A DNA stretch of 64,000 nucleotides from Gnetum montanum (GCA_015680685.1 MNCI01002249.1:674896-738895), one strand, 5' to 3'; positions 36,991 through 49,440 are shown, counted from the stretch's first letter. Numbers and translations are program-made. Notes: a model not told the origin generated them from the sequence alone.

Positions 36991-37162
36991 CATAATCACC
37001 GTATTTTGTATAATTATTTTGTTTAGAAGATAGGTCTATAGTTTAATTCGAACTTTATAACCAAGTATTTTTTACTAGAATTCAACTTAGAATTTGGAAT
37101 TGTCTTACTAGTAAATTGTTGGTATGAGAGGTTGTTAGATTAACTATTAAGTATGTTTTAAA

Positions 37163-37275
37163 TACATATAGTCAACATGATACTTTTAAGAATGAAGTAA
37201 ATCTTGAGTAAAAGATAAGCATAATATTTTGTGTAACATAATTAACCTAAATAATAGGGGGAGAGGGAAGGGAAT
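37163..37275. repeat. Direct repeat flanking the RTE LINE, left copy
   Basis: AGTCAACATGATAC, AAGATAAGCATAATATTTTG and a GGGGGAGAGGGA end recur in order at 47649-47765 (right copy). The copies flank the split RTE LINE in direct orientation. They could be remnants of LTRs of an older host element or a segmental duplication. Confidence 0.5.
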
Positions 37276-37375
37276 GAGATATAAGAAATAAAATTGAGGC
37301 AAGATGGTCAAAATGGAGATAGGGTAGTAGTGTTCTATGTGCTAAAAAAATATTAATAAAACTAAATAAAAAATT

Positions 37376-37543
37376 TGATAAAATCACAATCAAGCATGCT
37401 ATCTTATATAGTATTAAATGTTGCACAATACAAAAGAGACATGAACAACAAATCAATGTGGCAGAAATGTGAATGCTTAAGTGGATGTTGAATGTTACTA
37501 AAAAAGATAAATGACATAATACAGACATTAGAGAAAAACTTAG
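37376..37543 (+). pseudogene. RTE-type LINE fragment, left part
   Basis: The plus strand reads, through stops, KHAILYSIKC, HEQQINVAEM, MLKWMLNVTKKDK and DIREKL. These match the C-terminal part of plant RTE reverse transcriptases (KxAMLYGxEC, INVAEMRMLRWM, TRxDKIRNExIREKLG). The frame stops at element D and resumes on its far side at 47312. Upstream to 37276 nothing recognisable is left. Confidence 0.75.
37539..37543. other. Target-site duplication of D, left copy (partner 47312-47316)
   Basis: CTTAG on the left and CTTGG on the right of the LTR ends. Removing D and one copy rejoins the RTE reading frame at EKL-G, which confirms both edges. Confidence 0.85.
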
Positions 37544-38377
37544 TGATGAGTAATGGAGTAGTCCAACACCCAACCATACAAGATACGAGTGTTCATGCGT
37601 AGCCCGATCGTAATCCGTGGACAAGGCAATGTAAATATCCTAGTAATTGGTTAAAGTTCGGGATCATTGTCTTCCCACTTAGAGCTAATATAATCTATGT
37701 GAATGGTTTAGCTCTCAATGAGGTGTATGATATATTGATGTTGGTGGGCCATATCTCATAGCTATAATGGTAGTGTGAAAATAGTTCTAAGAAAACAGTA
37801 AACCAATCTATTCTAACATAGAGCAATGAGTATCCGTTCTTGGTTTGCCGTACATACCTTGGGCTCATGTAACCATTACTGGGATTACCAAGTTAGTTCA
37901 CTACTGAGCAAATCAAGTGAAACCACTACTGGGTTACCAAACAATTATACTTAAATGCTCAAAACTAGTCATACTCATTCCACCTTACTAATGAACAAGG
38001 AAAGTAAAATACTTGGTAATGTAAATGATTAAGCTAAGAAAATAGTAAAAACTATGTTAAGTGAAATAGTAAAACTAAGTGGATGTTGTAATGATGAAAG
38101 CAATCTCGATCTTTATTTCCATGACAACTACTCAACACCACACTGCAAGCATTCACCCTATCACTAAGCTACAAAATTAAACTGCAAGAGTTTTGGTACA
38201 AGTTAACTAAAATTGTGTCTAGGACCATGCACCTAACTATCATATTTATAGGCAGGCATGTGTCCCATGATATCAGATATCTAATGTCATAGCATGGGCT
38301 CTGATATTGGATACACGATATCGTGACTCCAATATTGGATGCCTGATATCGTAGCCTACAACAAATGTGATTTATCA
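37544..38377 (-). repeat. 3' LTR of element D
   Basis: 834 bp, TGATGAG to TTTATCA on the plus strand. U3 has GATATC-type boxes between 38265 and 38352 (for example CGATATCG near 38317) and a TATAAATAT box near 38240-38248 on the minus strand. Confidence 0.87.
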
Positions 38378-38393
38378 TATCCCACAACTAACT
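38378..38393 (-). other. Polypurine tract of element D
   Basis: The minus strand reads AGTTAGTTGTGGGATA directly before the LTR start TGATAAATC. Confidence 0.78.
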
Positions 38394-38581
38394 AAAAACT
38401 CATCCTTGAGTTAAAACAAAATGAGGATAGAATTCCTTACAAAATTTGGGAGGTAGATTTACATGACCAACTAACTATATACATAACACTTTTATGTCGC
38501 AATGGTGTGTTACAAAAATGACACAAGACATAACATGAAAAATTTTAACAAAAACAAAATATAGATGAAGCTTGATGTAGC

Positions 38582-40707
38582 CTAGGTAGTTTTTGGTGGT
38601 GGTGGCTTCTCCATCAATTTCTTCCCCTTGTCGTCAAGCTTCTAGAATTTATATATGTTTAGGAGTGCTTGAAGCTTTTCTTACTCTATTCTTAGGTCAT
38701 GTACCATCCATGCTTTTTGTGTAATGTGTGATGGAGCGGGTACATCCCATGGACATGACAGCTACAGGAACATCTGATTGGCCTTGACGTACCAGGCCAC
38801 CAACTACCTCCTCTATTCTTCAAAAGCTTTGGCCTTTTCTCTTAATTCATAATAATCTAACAATCTCCTAGCCAAGTTCTCTGCTATATCTTTTTTCAGC
38901 CTTTATTGCTTCTAATTTGGAATTTGCCACCTAAAGTTTTTGTCAAGCATCTTTACGATCTGCAAACTCTTTCTCGTACAAGGCATATGCGGCTGTTACT
39001 TGTTGTTCCAGTTCATTTCTAGGCCTACTTGTTGTTAACATCACCAAGTTAGTGTAACAAAGATTAATTAACCCCATGTACTCTTTCAGGTCCTCAATCT
39101 ATAGGTCTTTGTTCTTTATTTCCACTTGGTGAACGTGGGCATAGTTGTCCAAGATGGGCTGCTAATTAGGATTTTGTGATGTTTGGCCATCCAGATCTCC
39201 TTTTCATTAATTTTCTTATACATTCCCACCTAATAACAGAAGTGTTCTTTAAGCCTCTCATGTTTCTTTGCCTTGTTCTATCACACCTTGAGTTCAATGG
39301 TTGATTTCTAGTGAATGGTGCATACCTCCTCCATTGAGAGGGTTCTATTTTCTTGTGCAAGGCGACTCATGTCTTGGTTAACCTCACTAGTTGTTCTCTT
39401 AGCTAGTGGCTGCTTTCTTCCAAGATATTCTTTTTTTTTCCATAGTGGTCAATTGCATATTATTTGCAACAAGTTGTTTATTTCTTCTTGGGCTGCAGTG
39501 AGTTGCACAATTTTTAGAGATCTGTTGTGACCATTGGTCCCCTTCTCCTAACTACAATGAGATCTATCCACTTACAAGATTAGCAGAAATTGTGGACTGT
39601 ATGGTAGTGTCTATAACTCTATAGAAATTGACTTCCTTCCTTGTTCCCCAATCAATGGTCTCTACAATTTGTTGTAGATGACTCATGGATGATCTATAGT
39701 TCTACAGTGGTGGCAGTGGAACTTTCTGTTGTTGGTGTTCTTATTGTTGTTGTTCCTACTATTGTTCTTCTTATTGTTCCTCACCCTAGTCCTTCTTGGA
39801 TGATGCTGGTTTGAGCAACTCAGCATATGAAGCATTATGGGCTCTCCTGGGAACATCATTGGTGTATCTCAAGATTCTGGCTTGCTTGCATAGCTTCTTA
39901 ATAAGGCAAGGGAATGGAAGTGTTGGCTTCCCTACCTTCCTTTCTTTAAATCGCCTATGAATCTTCATAAGTAGAGTTGTGCGATATTAGCATTGTATTT
40001 TTCCATTAGGATTGCACTTCCTCTAGCCACATAGGTGGACAACCTGTTTAGTCCTTTGATTGGGAACAAGTGATATGTGCCAATTTTGAAATAGATTTGT
40101 TCCTCCAAAATTAACCCATTGTATCCTTTATCTTCCTTACCATATGTCTGTTTCAACCATAGTTTCTTAGTTTCAACATCTGATCTTGTGAAAAGATGTG
40201 TTATTTTCACCCCTTCATTGGGTATGTTCAAAGCTTCTATTATTGCCTTAACTGAGTATCAGACTAAGACTCCTCCAATGTTGACTATGATGCCCTCTTC
40301 CTTATTGTGCTAGAACTAATAGGTTTCCCCAAGGTACCATTCAACACTATCAGATAGGATAGGCCACAATGGTAACACCTTAAGTTGTGTCTTTACTACT
40401 TCTGGAGTAAACTCTGCAAATGGACCAAGATCATCTCCACAATGACTGTGGTCAAGTTGGACTTCTCTTGGATAGCTTGGAGGTAGCCTTGTGACAATGT
40501 TAGGTGTTGTTCTTGTACTTGTGGTTCCTCTACCTCTCCTTGGGCCAACTACCTGGTAGCATGTGTTTCTTGATGAATACTAAAGGATTAGGCTTTCTAC
40601 TTTGCATGTTCTAGTTCTTATCCTTCGGTCCGACCTCTACCTTATTCTCTTGGTTGTTTGCTTGTGTCCTATGAGGGCCCTCCTTGTGCTCCTCTCTTTG
40701 GGGCCAT
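38582..40707 (-). pseudogene. Extra 3' ORF of element D, shortened and broken
   Basis: It starts MAPKRGAQGGPS at 40707 and ends DDKGKKLMEKPPPPKTT at 38582, as in B and F. It is only 2,126 nt, so about 600 nt are missing compared with C and F. The conserved domain is present in two open pieces: 40231-39965 (KLWLKQTYGKEDKGYNGLIL, EEQIYFKIGTYHLFPIKGLN) and 39968-39786 (KPTLPFPCLIKKLCKQARIL). A Gln-rich stretch (about 39740-39785) and coiled-coil-like part follow. Function unknown. Confidence 0.68.
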
Positions 40708-41070
40708 CTACAATCATTCAAGGGTTTGGAATTACTAAGGTATTCTCATATATTCTTAACAATTCCATGCCTTACCCATACCCTTAGTTACATTAAGTTC
40801 TTAGTTTATTATGATTGTAGAGTTAGAAAAATTTCAAAAAGTTACCCCATAAGTGTTGATTTTCTTATAACCCTTCACAATTTTCTATTCTGTTCATATT
40901 TGTGACTCATAATGATGGTTATGGTTCCTTAAGAGCATTATCTAAAGGCTTTGGCATTAATATGATTGATTTTTCATTAAAAATTTCAAGTTTCCTTTCA
41001 TTCTGACCCTTTAAATACCTTCTGGGAATTAGCAATTTTTGAAAAAATGGCTCATATTTTACTCACTAGC

Positions 41071-41089
41071 ACCCTTCCATGACTAAGAT
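41071..41089 (-). other. Internal polypurine-tract-like sequence in D
   Basis: The minus strand reads ATCTTAGTCATGGAAGGGT, 364 bp before the extra-ORF ATG and about 168 bp after the TATA box. Confidence 0.48.
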
Positions 41090-41256
41090 GAATACTTTGG
41101 GATCAAATAAATTCAAAAATCACAAAAATCAAAGTGATAATGTGCAAGATATGGCTTGGGAAAGCTAGGAGGTCATAGCTCAGAGCATTAAGAAAATTGA
41201 AAAAATCTTCCTTAGCTCAAATGAAGAATGATGAAAAATTGCACTAAGTGTCCACC

Positions 41257-41285
41257 TATATATAGTTTTTGTGTGATTTGATATT
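41257..41285 (-). promoter_or_regulatory. Internal promoter-like module of D, decayed
   Basis: AATATC (41285-41280), a one-base variant of GATATC, precedes TATATATA (41264-41257) on the minus strand. The AAAACTATATATA context matches F. Only one box is left. Confidence 0.4.
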
Positions 41286-42820
41286 GAAGGTTAAAAATTT
41301 TCATTTTTCGTGAAGTTCTGAGGATAAAAAATGATGCTCTTTGAATGACTAGAAGCTTTAAAGCTCTTAGAGGGTCTAGACTATGGATAGATGCACATTT
41401 TTCAATAATTTATCATTGAAGGTTCATAAAGAAGGAGTCTCAGGCTATGAAAGTTCATAAAGTATTAATAAGATGGATAAGAAGGGTAATGAATCCATGT
41501 TGGTAGAATAGATAGCTTGAATGATAGGAGAAGTTTTATTGACATTTTTTGATGCTGGAAGATTCAAGATGATGTGGAATCAAGTGGGTCCTCTCTAAAG
41601 TGGGTCCAGCCCTTAATGCCCTTGTATAACAACACCTAGAAGTGTCCTTGGGCAGTTAAGGAGTTGAATGTAACACATAACTATTTAGCAAAACATGCAT
41701 GTTAGTACCACCAAATTGGGAAAATTACACTATGTTATACAAAATCACAAGTTATAGTTATTCTTATACTGAGATTAAATGGACTTCAAAGGGATTGTAG
41801 AAATCAAGACATGAGGTATCTTACCATAGGCATAGTGAATTCTTGTGTTTTATTAGTGGTTAAAGTAATCATTAGCTTTGTTCTCCAAGATTCAAACCAA
41901 GTCCAAACCACATTCCAGTGACATCACATTGTTTCATCACTTGGAATCACAACTATAAGACTACCACTATTGCAAGGACTATTGTCACTTGGCATTTTTT
42001 CCAAGGGAGAAGTTTTGTCATGGCACTTATTTATTTCTTAGATTTTGAATAGTCATCTACCTTTGAACATGGATAACATGTCTTTCTAGTGAAACCCACA
42101 AAATTTATCCTATGTTCTTTCATTTTTATCTATGTCAACCTTACCAGAGAACTACCTTCAGGCATGGATAACATGTCTTTCTAGTGACATGGTAAGGCAA
42201 TACTTATTTTACTCTTCGATTTTTTGTTAGATCTACAAGGATATAATACAACCTTAGCAACATGATAGAAGTCACAAAAATAATCCAAGAGAATCAACAA
42301 ATCCCCTTGATGTTACACCCTTTACATTCCCACTTGGTTCTTCTCTTTTCAGTCCAGGCATAATGATCACAAGTTTATTCATAGTTGTATGGTGGAAAAG
42401 AATATCGGTATGGCCATGGTAAGAACCTCTTATTAATGGAATGAATGGATGGATGGTGTGGGCTCATTATTTGAATAATTAGTCCCTTATGACTTGCTAA
42501 CATAGAGAAATCTTCACTTTATTAGGCTACATCTTACCTTATTCATAATGTGTTTTATTAATGATCAAAATTATTTACAAAGAAAATGAAATATGAAATA
42601 TGAAAAAGATAGTAAAAATTGGAAAAAGATGTAAAGAATGAAAAATGATAAAATTGAATTGAAAAACATGTCAAATAATATCAAAGATTTAAGAAATGAA
42701 AATATCAAAGAAAGTGAAAAGTATAAAAGAATGGAAAAATTATTTCAAGAAATAGCAAAAGTAAAAATAATTGTAAAACAAAAAATTGAAAAGCACTTAT
42801 TAATTCCTAGCTTAAGATAG

Positions 42821-42843
42821 AGTATCTCCTCCATGATTGAATT
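42821..42843 (-). other. Polypurine-like tract after PR in D
   Basis: The minus strand reads AATTCAATCATGGAGGAGAT. In C and E the same tract follows integrase, so in D everything between the protease linker and this tract is missing. Confidence 0.45.
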
Positions 42844-42889
42844 CATGGACAAGTGTTTGGAAATTGCTCCCTAAATCTCTTGGATCATA

Positions 42890-43680
42890 CACTCTAGGTG
42901 GTTCACTTACCATCTTTACTAACTTAAATTTTTGATTACTGTCCCATATGATCTTGATGGTGTTGAGTTTTGATCATTTAAGTTCTTATTTTCTTTTCCT
43001 ATTGGTGTATTATTATGATTTAGTAATTTCATTTTGGGGTCCTTAGTTGAAGCTATTTTCTTAGAATGGAAATTAACAAGTGAATCAGATTGTTCCATGC
43101 ATATTCTAGGCAATTGAAGATTCTCAATTATTTTCCATAGGGTATCTTTTGATTTAGTGGCTCCTAGTCTTTCTTTTGCACATGTTTGCTTTTCACTATT
43201 ATTGTGGACTATTGTACTAACTGTGTTGACATTCTAGAAGATTGGTCCATGATTGCATCCTTTGCTTTTAGTAGTAATGCATGAAATTCGTTGTGTGTGT
43301 ATGGTTCCATGCTTGTCTCCCTTAGAGATTTCAATTAGAAAATCTCTCATGCTTACCTTAGCATCGATTGTGCTAAGCCATGCCCTCCCCATGATAATTG
43401 GAAATTCCTTATTTTCATTTTTCACATTAATTACAAGAAAATTTCTCAAATTAGACCACCCATCGACAATGGTCACCGCATCCTTTATTTATCCTAAAGT
43501 AATGACGATAGACTAATCAACAAGCTCCAACCTAATATTACATGCTCTTAAGAGTGGTAGGTTACATGCTTGATATGTTTCATAAGAGATCAAATTTACC
43601 CTGGAACTTGAGTCTAATAGAGCTTTACATGGTAAATTTCTAGCTACTCATAGATAAATCAAAGGAACTCTTGGATCAAT
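42890..43680 (-). pseudogene. Aspartic protease of element D
   Basis: The active-site segment PCKALLDSSSRVNLIS at about 43632-43585 keeps the catalytic Asp. The open piece 43476-43234 reads NLRNFLVINVKNENKEFPII, MGRAWLSTIDAKVSMRDFLI. A linker (43113-42919) rich in Asn and Lys follows and no reverse transcriptase begins. Processing of gag would be its role; flanking frames carry stops. Confidence 0.72.
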
Positions 43681-43799
43681 TCTCTTCTTAGGGAGTGACC
43701 CACTATAATTCATTTCATGACTATTTTTGTAAGCATGATAGTTTGCATATTTGTGTTTCATGATGACAAAAGCTTACTTTTGGTAAGATAATTTGTTGT

Positions 43800-46290
43800 A
43801 GGAGAAGTTGGTCTTGATGAAGTTATGACTCTACTAGCCTTTTCAAGACTTTTCCTAAAGAAAGGACATTTCCTTATTTGGTCCTTAGTGTTGCTAGTAA
43901 GATCCTTCACTTGTATGTTCACTACCCTTGCAATATTTTTTTGTTGTGGTTATGACAACAATTCCCCTTGCATAGCAAGTGGTGGCCCTAGTGGCAAAGG
44001 ATTAGAAGGGGAATTTGATGGGCTAGCTACTAGCAAATGTGCATAAGGACTATGATCCATCCTTGGAGTAGTAGCTCCATAGTATTTTGGTGGATAATAA
44101 GGAGAAGAATTTTGAACAGATGTGTTTCCTAGAGATATGGGATCTTGAACATAATATCCATAAGGGTTTGGTTGCCTATATGGATATTGTTGACTCGGCA
44201 GTGCTATTGCCCATGTTAGCAATTGCTACCATTACTATTGACATTGTTGTTATGGTTGAGGGTAGGCTCTACTTAGGTAAAATGTTAGTTGGAAAGTTTT
44301 CCTAATATTACCTTGAGGATAAGGTAGTCTTCTAGGAATTTGCTTTTTGACAAAGCTTGGATTAAGTGCGTATAGTCCAAATTCTTGCAAATGCACCATA
44401 ATAGGATAACATCCCTTATGATGTTCATATTGGTGCACATTACATCCTTCCTCTTCCTCTAAACTAAAGTTAGTATACCCTTCAATGGTACCAACTCTTC
44501 CATTGTGCTTATAACTTTCTCATCCATTAGCTCTTTTCTTCTTCCTTTTCTTGCCTTTGTTAAGTTCTTATTTGGCCTTTTCTTTAACAATCTTTAGGGC
44601 AATAGCAAACTTTTCATCCACTAAATCCTAGACTTTCTCTACCTTAGCTACTATATCATTGAATGATCTTTAAATAGGTAGAGTCTTTTTTTGGATAACA
44701 TCTTCCAAGGTTTTATCCTCTTTCTTGTCACATATTCACACATATCTCTTTCTAATTGATGGGTCTCTATTATATTCCTTAGATGACTCTCTCTTCTTGA
44801 GTTCTCCTTCCTCCTTTTCTACTTGATCAATTAATCTCTAGATGTAATGGAATATCATTTCTAATAATTTTCCTTGTCCATAAACCCTAAGTGTCTCCCT
44901 AGTTTTGTTTCACAACCCATCTGTAATGTGCCTTAGTTGTTCCTTCTATGAGAATCCATGGCCTAGGCATTTGTGCAATAGTGAGTAGTATCTTCCCATT
45001 GCCATATCAAGGGTTTTATGAGTCTCTTATTTCCATCCTTGGATTTGTTTTCTTAAGTTAGACACCCATGAGTAGGTTTGATACTTATTATTAAAGATCT
45101 TTAGCATGGTACCCCATCTTTTTAGTGATTCAAGTTCAAGTGATCGATACCAACTCTCTACCTCTTTCACAAGTATTTTTGGGAATGACTTTAACTTATG
45201 CCAGTTACTTTTAATTTTCTATAGGGCACAAGCATCATGGAAATCTTGAACATAATGTTGTGAATTAGGATTATAGCAACCTTTAAATCTTGACATGTTG
45301 TTCATGTTGAGCTGTTTGATTTGGCTATCCCTCACGTGCTTGGTTGAAATATGAACATCTTCCTGTATGTTAATCATGTTGTGAGTTGTCATCAAGGGTT
45401 CATCATCTCAATTAGGTTCGTGTGATCTGTTGTAGTAGTGCCTCATTCTATGCTCATCCCTTTCATGATTTCTACGATCCCTACATTTGCACTACTCATA
45501 CTCTTCATCTTCTAAATTAGAATGTTTTGAGTAATGAACATGATGGTCATGATAGTCATGAGTTCTACTCTCTTCCCTATCATGATCCTTGTATCTTTGC
45601 CTCCTTCTATTAGAGTCTTCTAATGATCATGATAATGCAAATAAGGCAGTAGAAGAATGGTGCTAGCTTGTCCTCCTATGATGACTCTAATGTTTGTCTC
45701 TAGGAGACCTAGTAGGAACTCTTGGCCTTGAGTCCTGCTTATGCCTAGAGTCCTATGCCTCCTACTTAAGTTTCTCTACTAATTTGAAGTATGATTTATT
45801 TCTAACAAGTTCATCCAATTGAACAATAGGTGTTTGTGATTGGGACTCATGATTGTGGTGGATTTGTTCAACAATGAATACATCTCCATCAAGTTGCTCC
45901 AAGACAATAGTAGAATTGACTATCTTTCTTTTGTCTTGTTTCCATGGCATGGTCTTTCCTTAACAACTAATCAATAGGTTCATATGGTTGGGTCATGCAT
46001 TTGGTTTCATGATATCCTCCAAGCACTTCACTTAGCTTCATCTCCTTAAGAGCAATTTGCAGCATAATGGGTGCTGAATGTTTTGGTGGTAGAACAACAT
46101 TTCCTTGAATATCTTTCTTGAGTTATCCATCCTAATGAAAGATGAATGTGAAATTAGGATAGTAAGGATCATGATGAGCATATGAGATCCTTCTCTGCAT
46201 TGGCATAATTTAGTCTTCTTTCTCTTTGATTTTGTCACTACTTATTTGTAGTTCCTTAGTAGGTGATGTTGCATTCTTGTTTGAAGCCAT
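43800..46290 (-). pseudogene. gag of element D, broken
   Basis: The ATG at 46290 gives MASNKNATSPTKELQISSDK, about 115 bases after the primer site. The gag domain lies at about 45290-45050 (HDACAL, WHKLKSFPKI, SWYRSLELESLKRW, MLKIFNNKYQTYS). The knuckle segment at about 44440 reads CNVHQYEHHKGC, with His for the second Cys. The tail (ALNPSFVKKQIPRRLPYPQG) matches C and E. An Arg/Ser/Asp/His-rich stretch near 45450-45700 encodes low-complexity sequence. Stops are common. Confidence 0.72.
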
Positions 46291-46406
46291 GTTATATTTT
46301 TAAGATGTTTGTTTTAAGTGTGCTTTTCTTAGAATTATGAAGTTTGACTTTGTGTTCCAAGTACAACAAAGCTTGTGAAATCAATTACTAAGCATACATT
46401 GACTTT

Positions 46407-46424
46407 TCCTCAACAACGGTGTCA
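46407..46424 (-). other. Primer-binding site of element D (tRNA-Asp type)
   Basis: Minus strand TGACACCGTTGTTGAGGA, five transitions from the canonical site, one base inside the LTR. Confidence 0.82.
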
Positions 46425-46425
46425 A

Positions 46426-47311
46426 TGATGAGCAGTGGAGTAGTCCAACACCCAATCATACAAGATACGAGTGTTCACATGTAGCCCAATCGTAATCTAT
46501 GCATGAGGCAATGTGAATATGCTAGTAATTAGTTAAAGTTTGATATTTTTGTCTTCCCACATATAGCTAGTATAATATATGTGTATGGTTTAGCTCTCAG
46601 TGAGGTGTATGATATATTGATTTTGGTGGGACATATCTTCTATCTATAATGGTAAAGTGTGAAAATAGTTTTAAGTCTAAGGAAAATACTAAAACAATAT
46701 ACTCTAGTTTAGAGCGATGAGTATCTATTCCTAGCTTGCCATACATTTCTTGGGCTCATGTAACTGTTACTAGAATTACCAAGTGACTTCACTACTAAGC
46801 AAATCAAGTGAAACCACTATAAGATTACCAAATTATTACAATTAAATGCTTGAAACTAGTCATACTCATTCTATCTTACTAATAAATAAGGAAAATAAAG
46901 TACTTGGTAATGTAAATGATTAAGCTAAGAAAATAGTAGAAACTATGCTAAGTGAAACTACAAAATTAAGTGGATGTTGCAATGATGAAAAGCAATCTTG
47001 ATCTTTATTTTCATCATGAAATGTGCCCAAGTACACTTCACTAAAAGAGAGATTCCATACAATTGCTTAATACCACACTATAGACCTTCATTCTATCGCT
47101 AAGCTATGAAATTAAATTATAAGAGCTTTGGTATAGGTTGAATAAAATTTTGTTTTAGACCATGCATCTAAGTGTTGTATTTATAGGTAGGCACATGTCC
47201 CATGATATCAAATATCCAATATTGTAGCATGGGTTTGATATCGAATACGCAATATCGCAACTTTGATATCAGATGCCCGATATCGTAGCCTACAACAAAT
47301 GTGATTTATCA
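46426..47311 (-). repeat. 5' LTR of element D
   Basis: 886 bp, TGATGAG to TTTATCA on the plus strand, paired with 37544-38377. U3 GATATC boxes lie near 47202-47285 (for example GATATCGAATACGCAATATC) and a TATAAATAC box near 47177-47186. Differences from the 3' LTR are mostly transitions. Confidence 0.87.
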
Positions 47312-47580
47312 CTTGGATTGGCTCTTATTTTAAATAAGTTATAAGAATAATGCCTTAGATGGTTTGTACATGTGTAAAGAAGATCACACAATGAGCCTAT
47401 AAGAAAAAGGTTGCTACATCACTGTTTCAAAAAAGCCACCGAAAAGAAGACCAAAAAAGATATGGGAAAAACAATTGAAAATAATATGAAAAACTACAAA
47501 TAAACAAAGATCTATCTCTTCCTAGAGGCAAATGGCCAAAAAAAACTCATAACCAACCCTATTTCATTGGGACAAGGCTA
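47312..47580 (+). pseudogene. RTE-type LINE fragment, right part
   Basis: Continues the frame broken at 37543: LGLAPILNKL, then LRWFVHV, NEPIRK, ATEKKTKKDMGKTIENNMKN and NPISLGQG. These match the end of plant RTE proteins (LRWFGHVQRRP, RGRPKKTWxExIxxDM, DPxSLGQG). Several stops. The 3' end lies near 47580. Confidence 0.75.
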
Positions 47581-48559
47581 AGATCATAATGATGAGAGGG
47601 AGTGAAAGGAGGTGTTGGACTCACTAGGAGAACACTCTAAGACATTTAGTCAACATGATACAATAGAAAAGCAATAGAAGAATATGAAATACAATATTGC
47701 ACAGAAGATAAGCACAATATTTTATGTAGTATAAATAACTTAACATGTTTTGGGAGGGGGAGGGAATGCATCTAAACCATAGCTTTCCTCTAAAAATTTT
47801 CATTTAGATATTAACCAAAGGATGCTACCCACTACTTACAATTTTGCCTTTTTAAAAGTACAAGAAAAATATTGTTGTTTTGAGCAAATTTTAGGTACCT
47901 ATTTTATAATAACAAGTTAAAGGTTTGATCCTGGTTTTAGCTTTATCACAAAAAAAAAGGAAAAAATTAAAACAATATTCATGTATTTGTAGGCTTTAAT
48001 CCTCCACACTAAAGTTTTTAATGGAGTAAACTTTTTTAATTTGATTGGAGCATAAGGATTTAAATCTTCCATGCAAAAATTATTAGTAAAGAAAACTCAA
48101 AAATTTTTAGTGAAATATACTCTTAAAATCTTATACATAGTAAAGTTTTTCCCTACATGAACATCTAAGTTGAGTAGAGAGATTTTGATCTTTCAAGCTA
48201 AAATTTCTAGTAGAGGCAACATTTTTCTCTCATTCAAAATGCTTCAAGGAAAGAGGTTTATATATATATATAAAGAACTATAAGCTTGATTCTATGGTGG
48301 TTAGGAACATCTAGAAGACTAAATGTTGATTACAATGTCAACCATACCAAAGACAAGACTAGAAAATAAACAAAGAGGCCATACAAAAGTGGAGCTACTA
48401 AAGCTTCTAATACAAAACAAAAGAAGGTCTTCCATGATAACCAATTAAAAAAGAAAATCAAAACATTAAAACTATAAAAAAAATATACAACATTGAATAA
48501 AAATTTCTTTCAATGAATAAAGCTAAGTGGCTCTTGACATTTTTCCTTAAAAATCACCA
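47581..48559. other. Unassigned AT-rich sequence
   Basis: No coding signal. 47649-47765 is the right copy of the direct repeat at 37163-37275. 47880-48250 has recurring AAATTTTTAGT and GGATTTAAATCTTCCATGC-like words, suggesting old internal repeats. A short (TA)n tract lies at about 48259-48272. Confidence 0.4.
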
Positions 48560-49439
48560 CTATCATGGTAACTAATTAACTGTCATTCAACTGCCTATGT
48601 CAATGTAGCCCCCATTCACATATGGTGACATGTGTCAACCTAGATGCATCGACACTGATGTAGTCAAGCTTATATAAATGTGTGCACCAACTACATTTAT
48701 GGCATCTTGTGTCAGTAACATAATGAAGCCCTTGCAATTTGTCATTTCTAGAGTTAGAATATTTTCCTCTAAGTGCCTACAGTGTGAGTGAAAGAGATTG
48801 TATGGAACCTTAATCGAGCACCATGTACCTAAATGCATTGGTATGAATGGCAATAAAGTCAAGATTTCTGGCATTCATTGTAGCACTTGGATTAGCTTAA
48901 TCTTTCTTAACCAATAGTTTACTTTAAATGCATTTTATATTCCATGTCATAATAATTAATGCAATTAATCATTAACACATAAGTACAACTACTTAGAGCA
49001 TAACATATAACACTTGGTTATTCTAGTAGTGATCATTTAGTACACCTAGTAATCATCACTTAGTAACCTAGTAGCATTAATACGAGTTTGGGATGTGTAT
49101 AGCAAGTCGGTATGGCTACTTATGTTAGGGTAGTTAGCCTTTATAACAAGTTAGGTAGTTAAATAGTTAATCACTAAATATTCATCTTCCTACATAGAAC
49201 TCAGGATAAAAAATATAAAAATATAAATAAAAAGAAAATATCACATACCTTAACTCACATTTAACCATATGCAAAGCATACACAAGTGTGAGTTAGGAAG
49301 ACAATGATCACATGACCCTTTATTTCACAGCCTTTGACTATAAGCAAACTTAGGAACTAAGTCTATGTAATTCGATTAGATCACTAGTACACAATTGTGA
49401 TTCATATGGTTGGTTGTATGGTATACTCACTACTCATCA
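48560..49439 (+). repeat. 5' LTR of element E (start approximate)
   Basis: The right end CTCATCA at 49439 and the primer site fix the inner edge. The left edge is estimated by length; a TGATGAG start is not visible. GATGCATC lies at 48643-48650 followed by CGACACTGATG, and TATATAAA at 48671-48678. No partner LTR is in the window. Confidence 0.65.
48643..48678 (+). promoter_or_regulatory. U3 promoter of E: GATGCATC box plus TATA box
   Basis: The 8-bp palindrome GATGCATC at 48643 is followed 20 bases on by TATATAAATG at 48671. The same palindrome occurs twice in E's internal module at 57305 and 57329. Confidence 0.5.
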
Positions 49440-49440
49440 T

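Larger units (their letters stand above)
40708..42820 (-). other. Spacer of element D
   Basis: Non-coding; same module as the spacers of B, C, E and F (for example the GGGTCCTCTCTAAAGTGGGT segment at 41593 and the TGAATGGATGGATGGTGTGG segment at 42441 match their conserved words). The 60-codon open frame at 42638 is Lys-rich translation of an AAAATG-rich repeat. Confidence 0.6.
37544..47311 (-). mobile_element. Element D: Athila/Tat-type retrotransposon with gag-PR and extra ORF, no RT or INT
   Basis: Minus strand: 5' LTR (47311-46426), primer site (46424-46407), gag (from 46290), protease (to about 43230), a short linker, polypurine-like tract (42843-42821), spacer, extra ORF (40707-38582), polypurine tract, 3' LTR (38377-37544). 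Reverse transcriptase, RNase H and integrase are absent. The flanks CTTAG (37539-37543) and CTTGG (47312-47316) are a target duplication with one change. Over the first 137 aligned bases the LTRs differ at 21 positions, so the insertion is old. Confidence 0.87.

Noticed and set aside
37247-37624. 125-codon minus open frame, long for the region
   Set aside because: It crosses the D LTR edge and lies antisense to the recognisable RTE frame, so it is a shadow.
42638-42820. 60-codon Lys/Glu-rich open frame
   Set aside because: Translation of an AAAATGAAAA-type repeat in the spacer of D.
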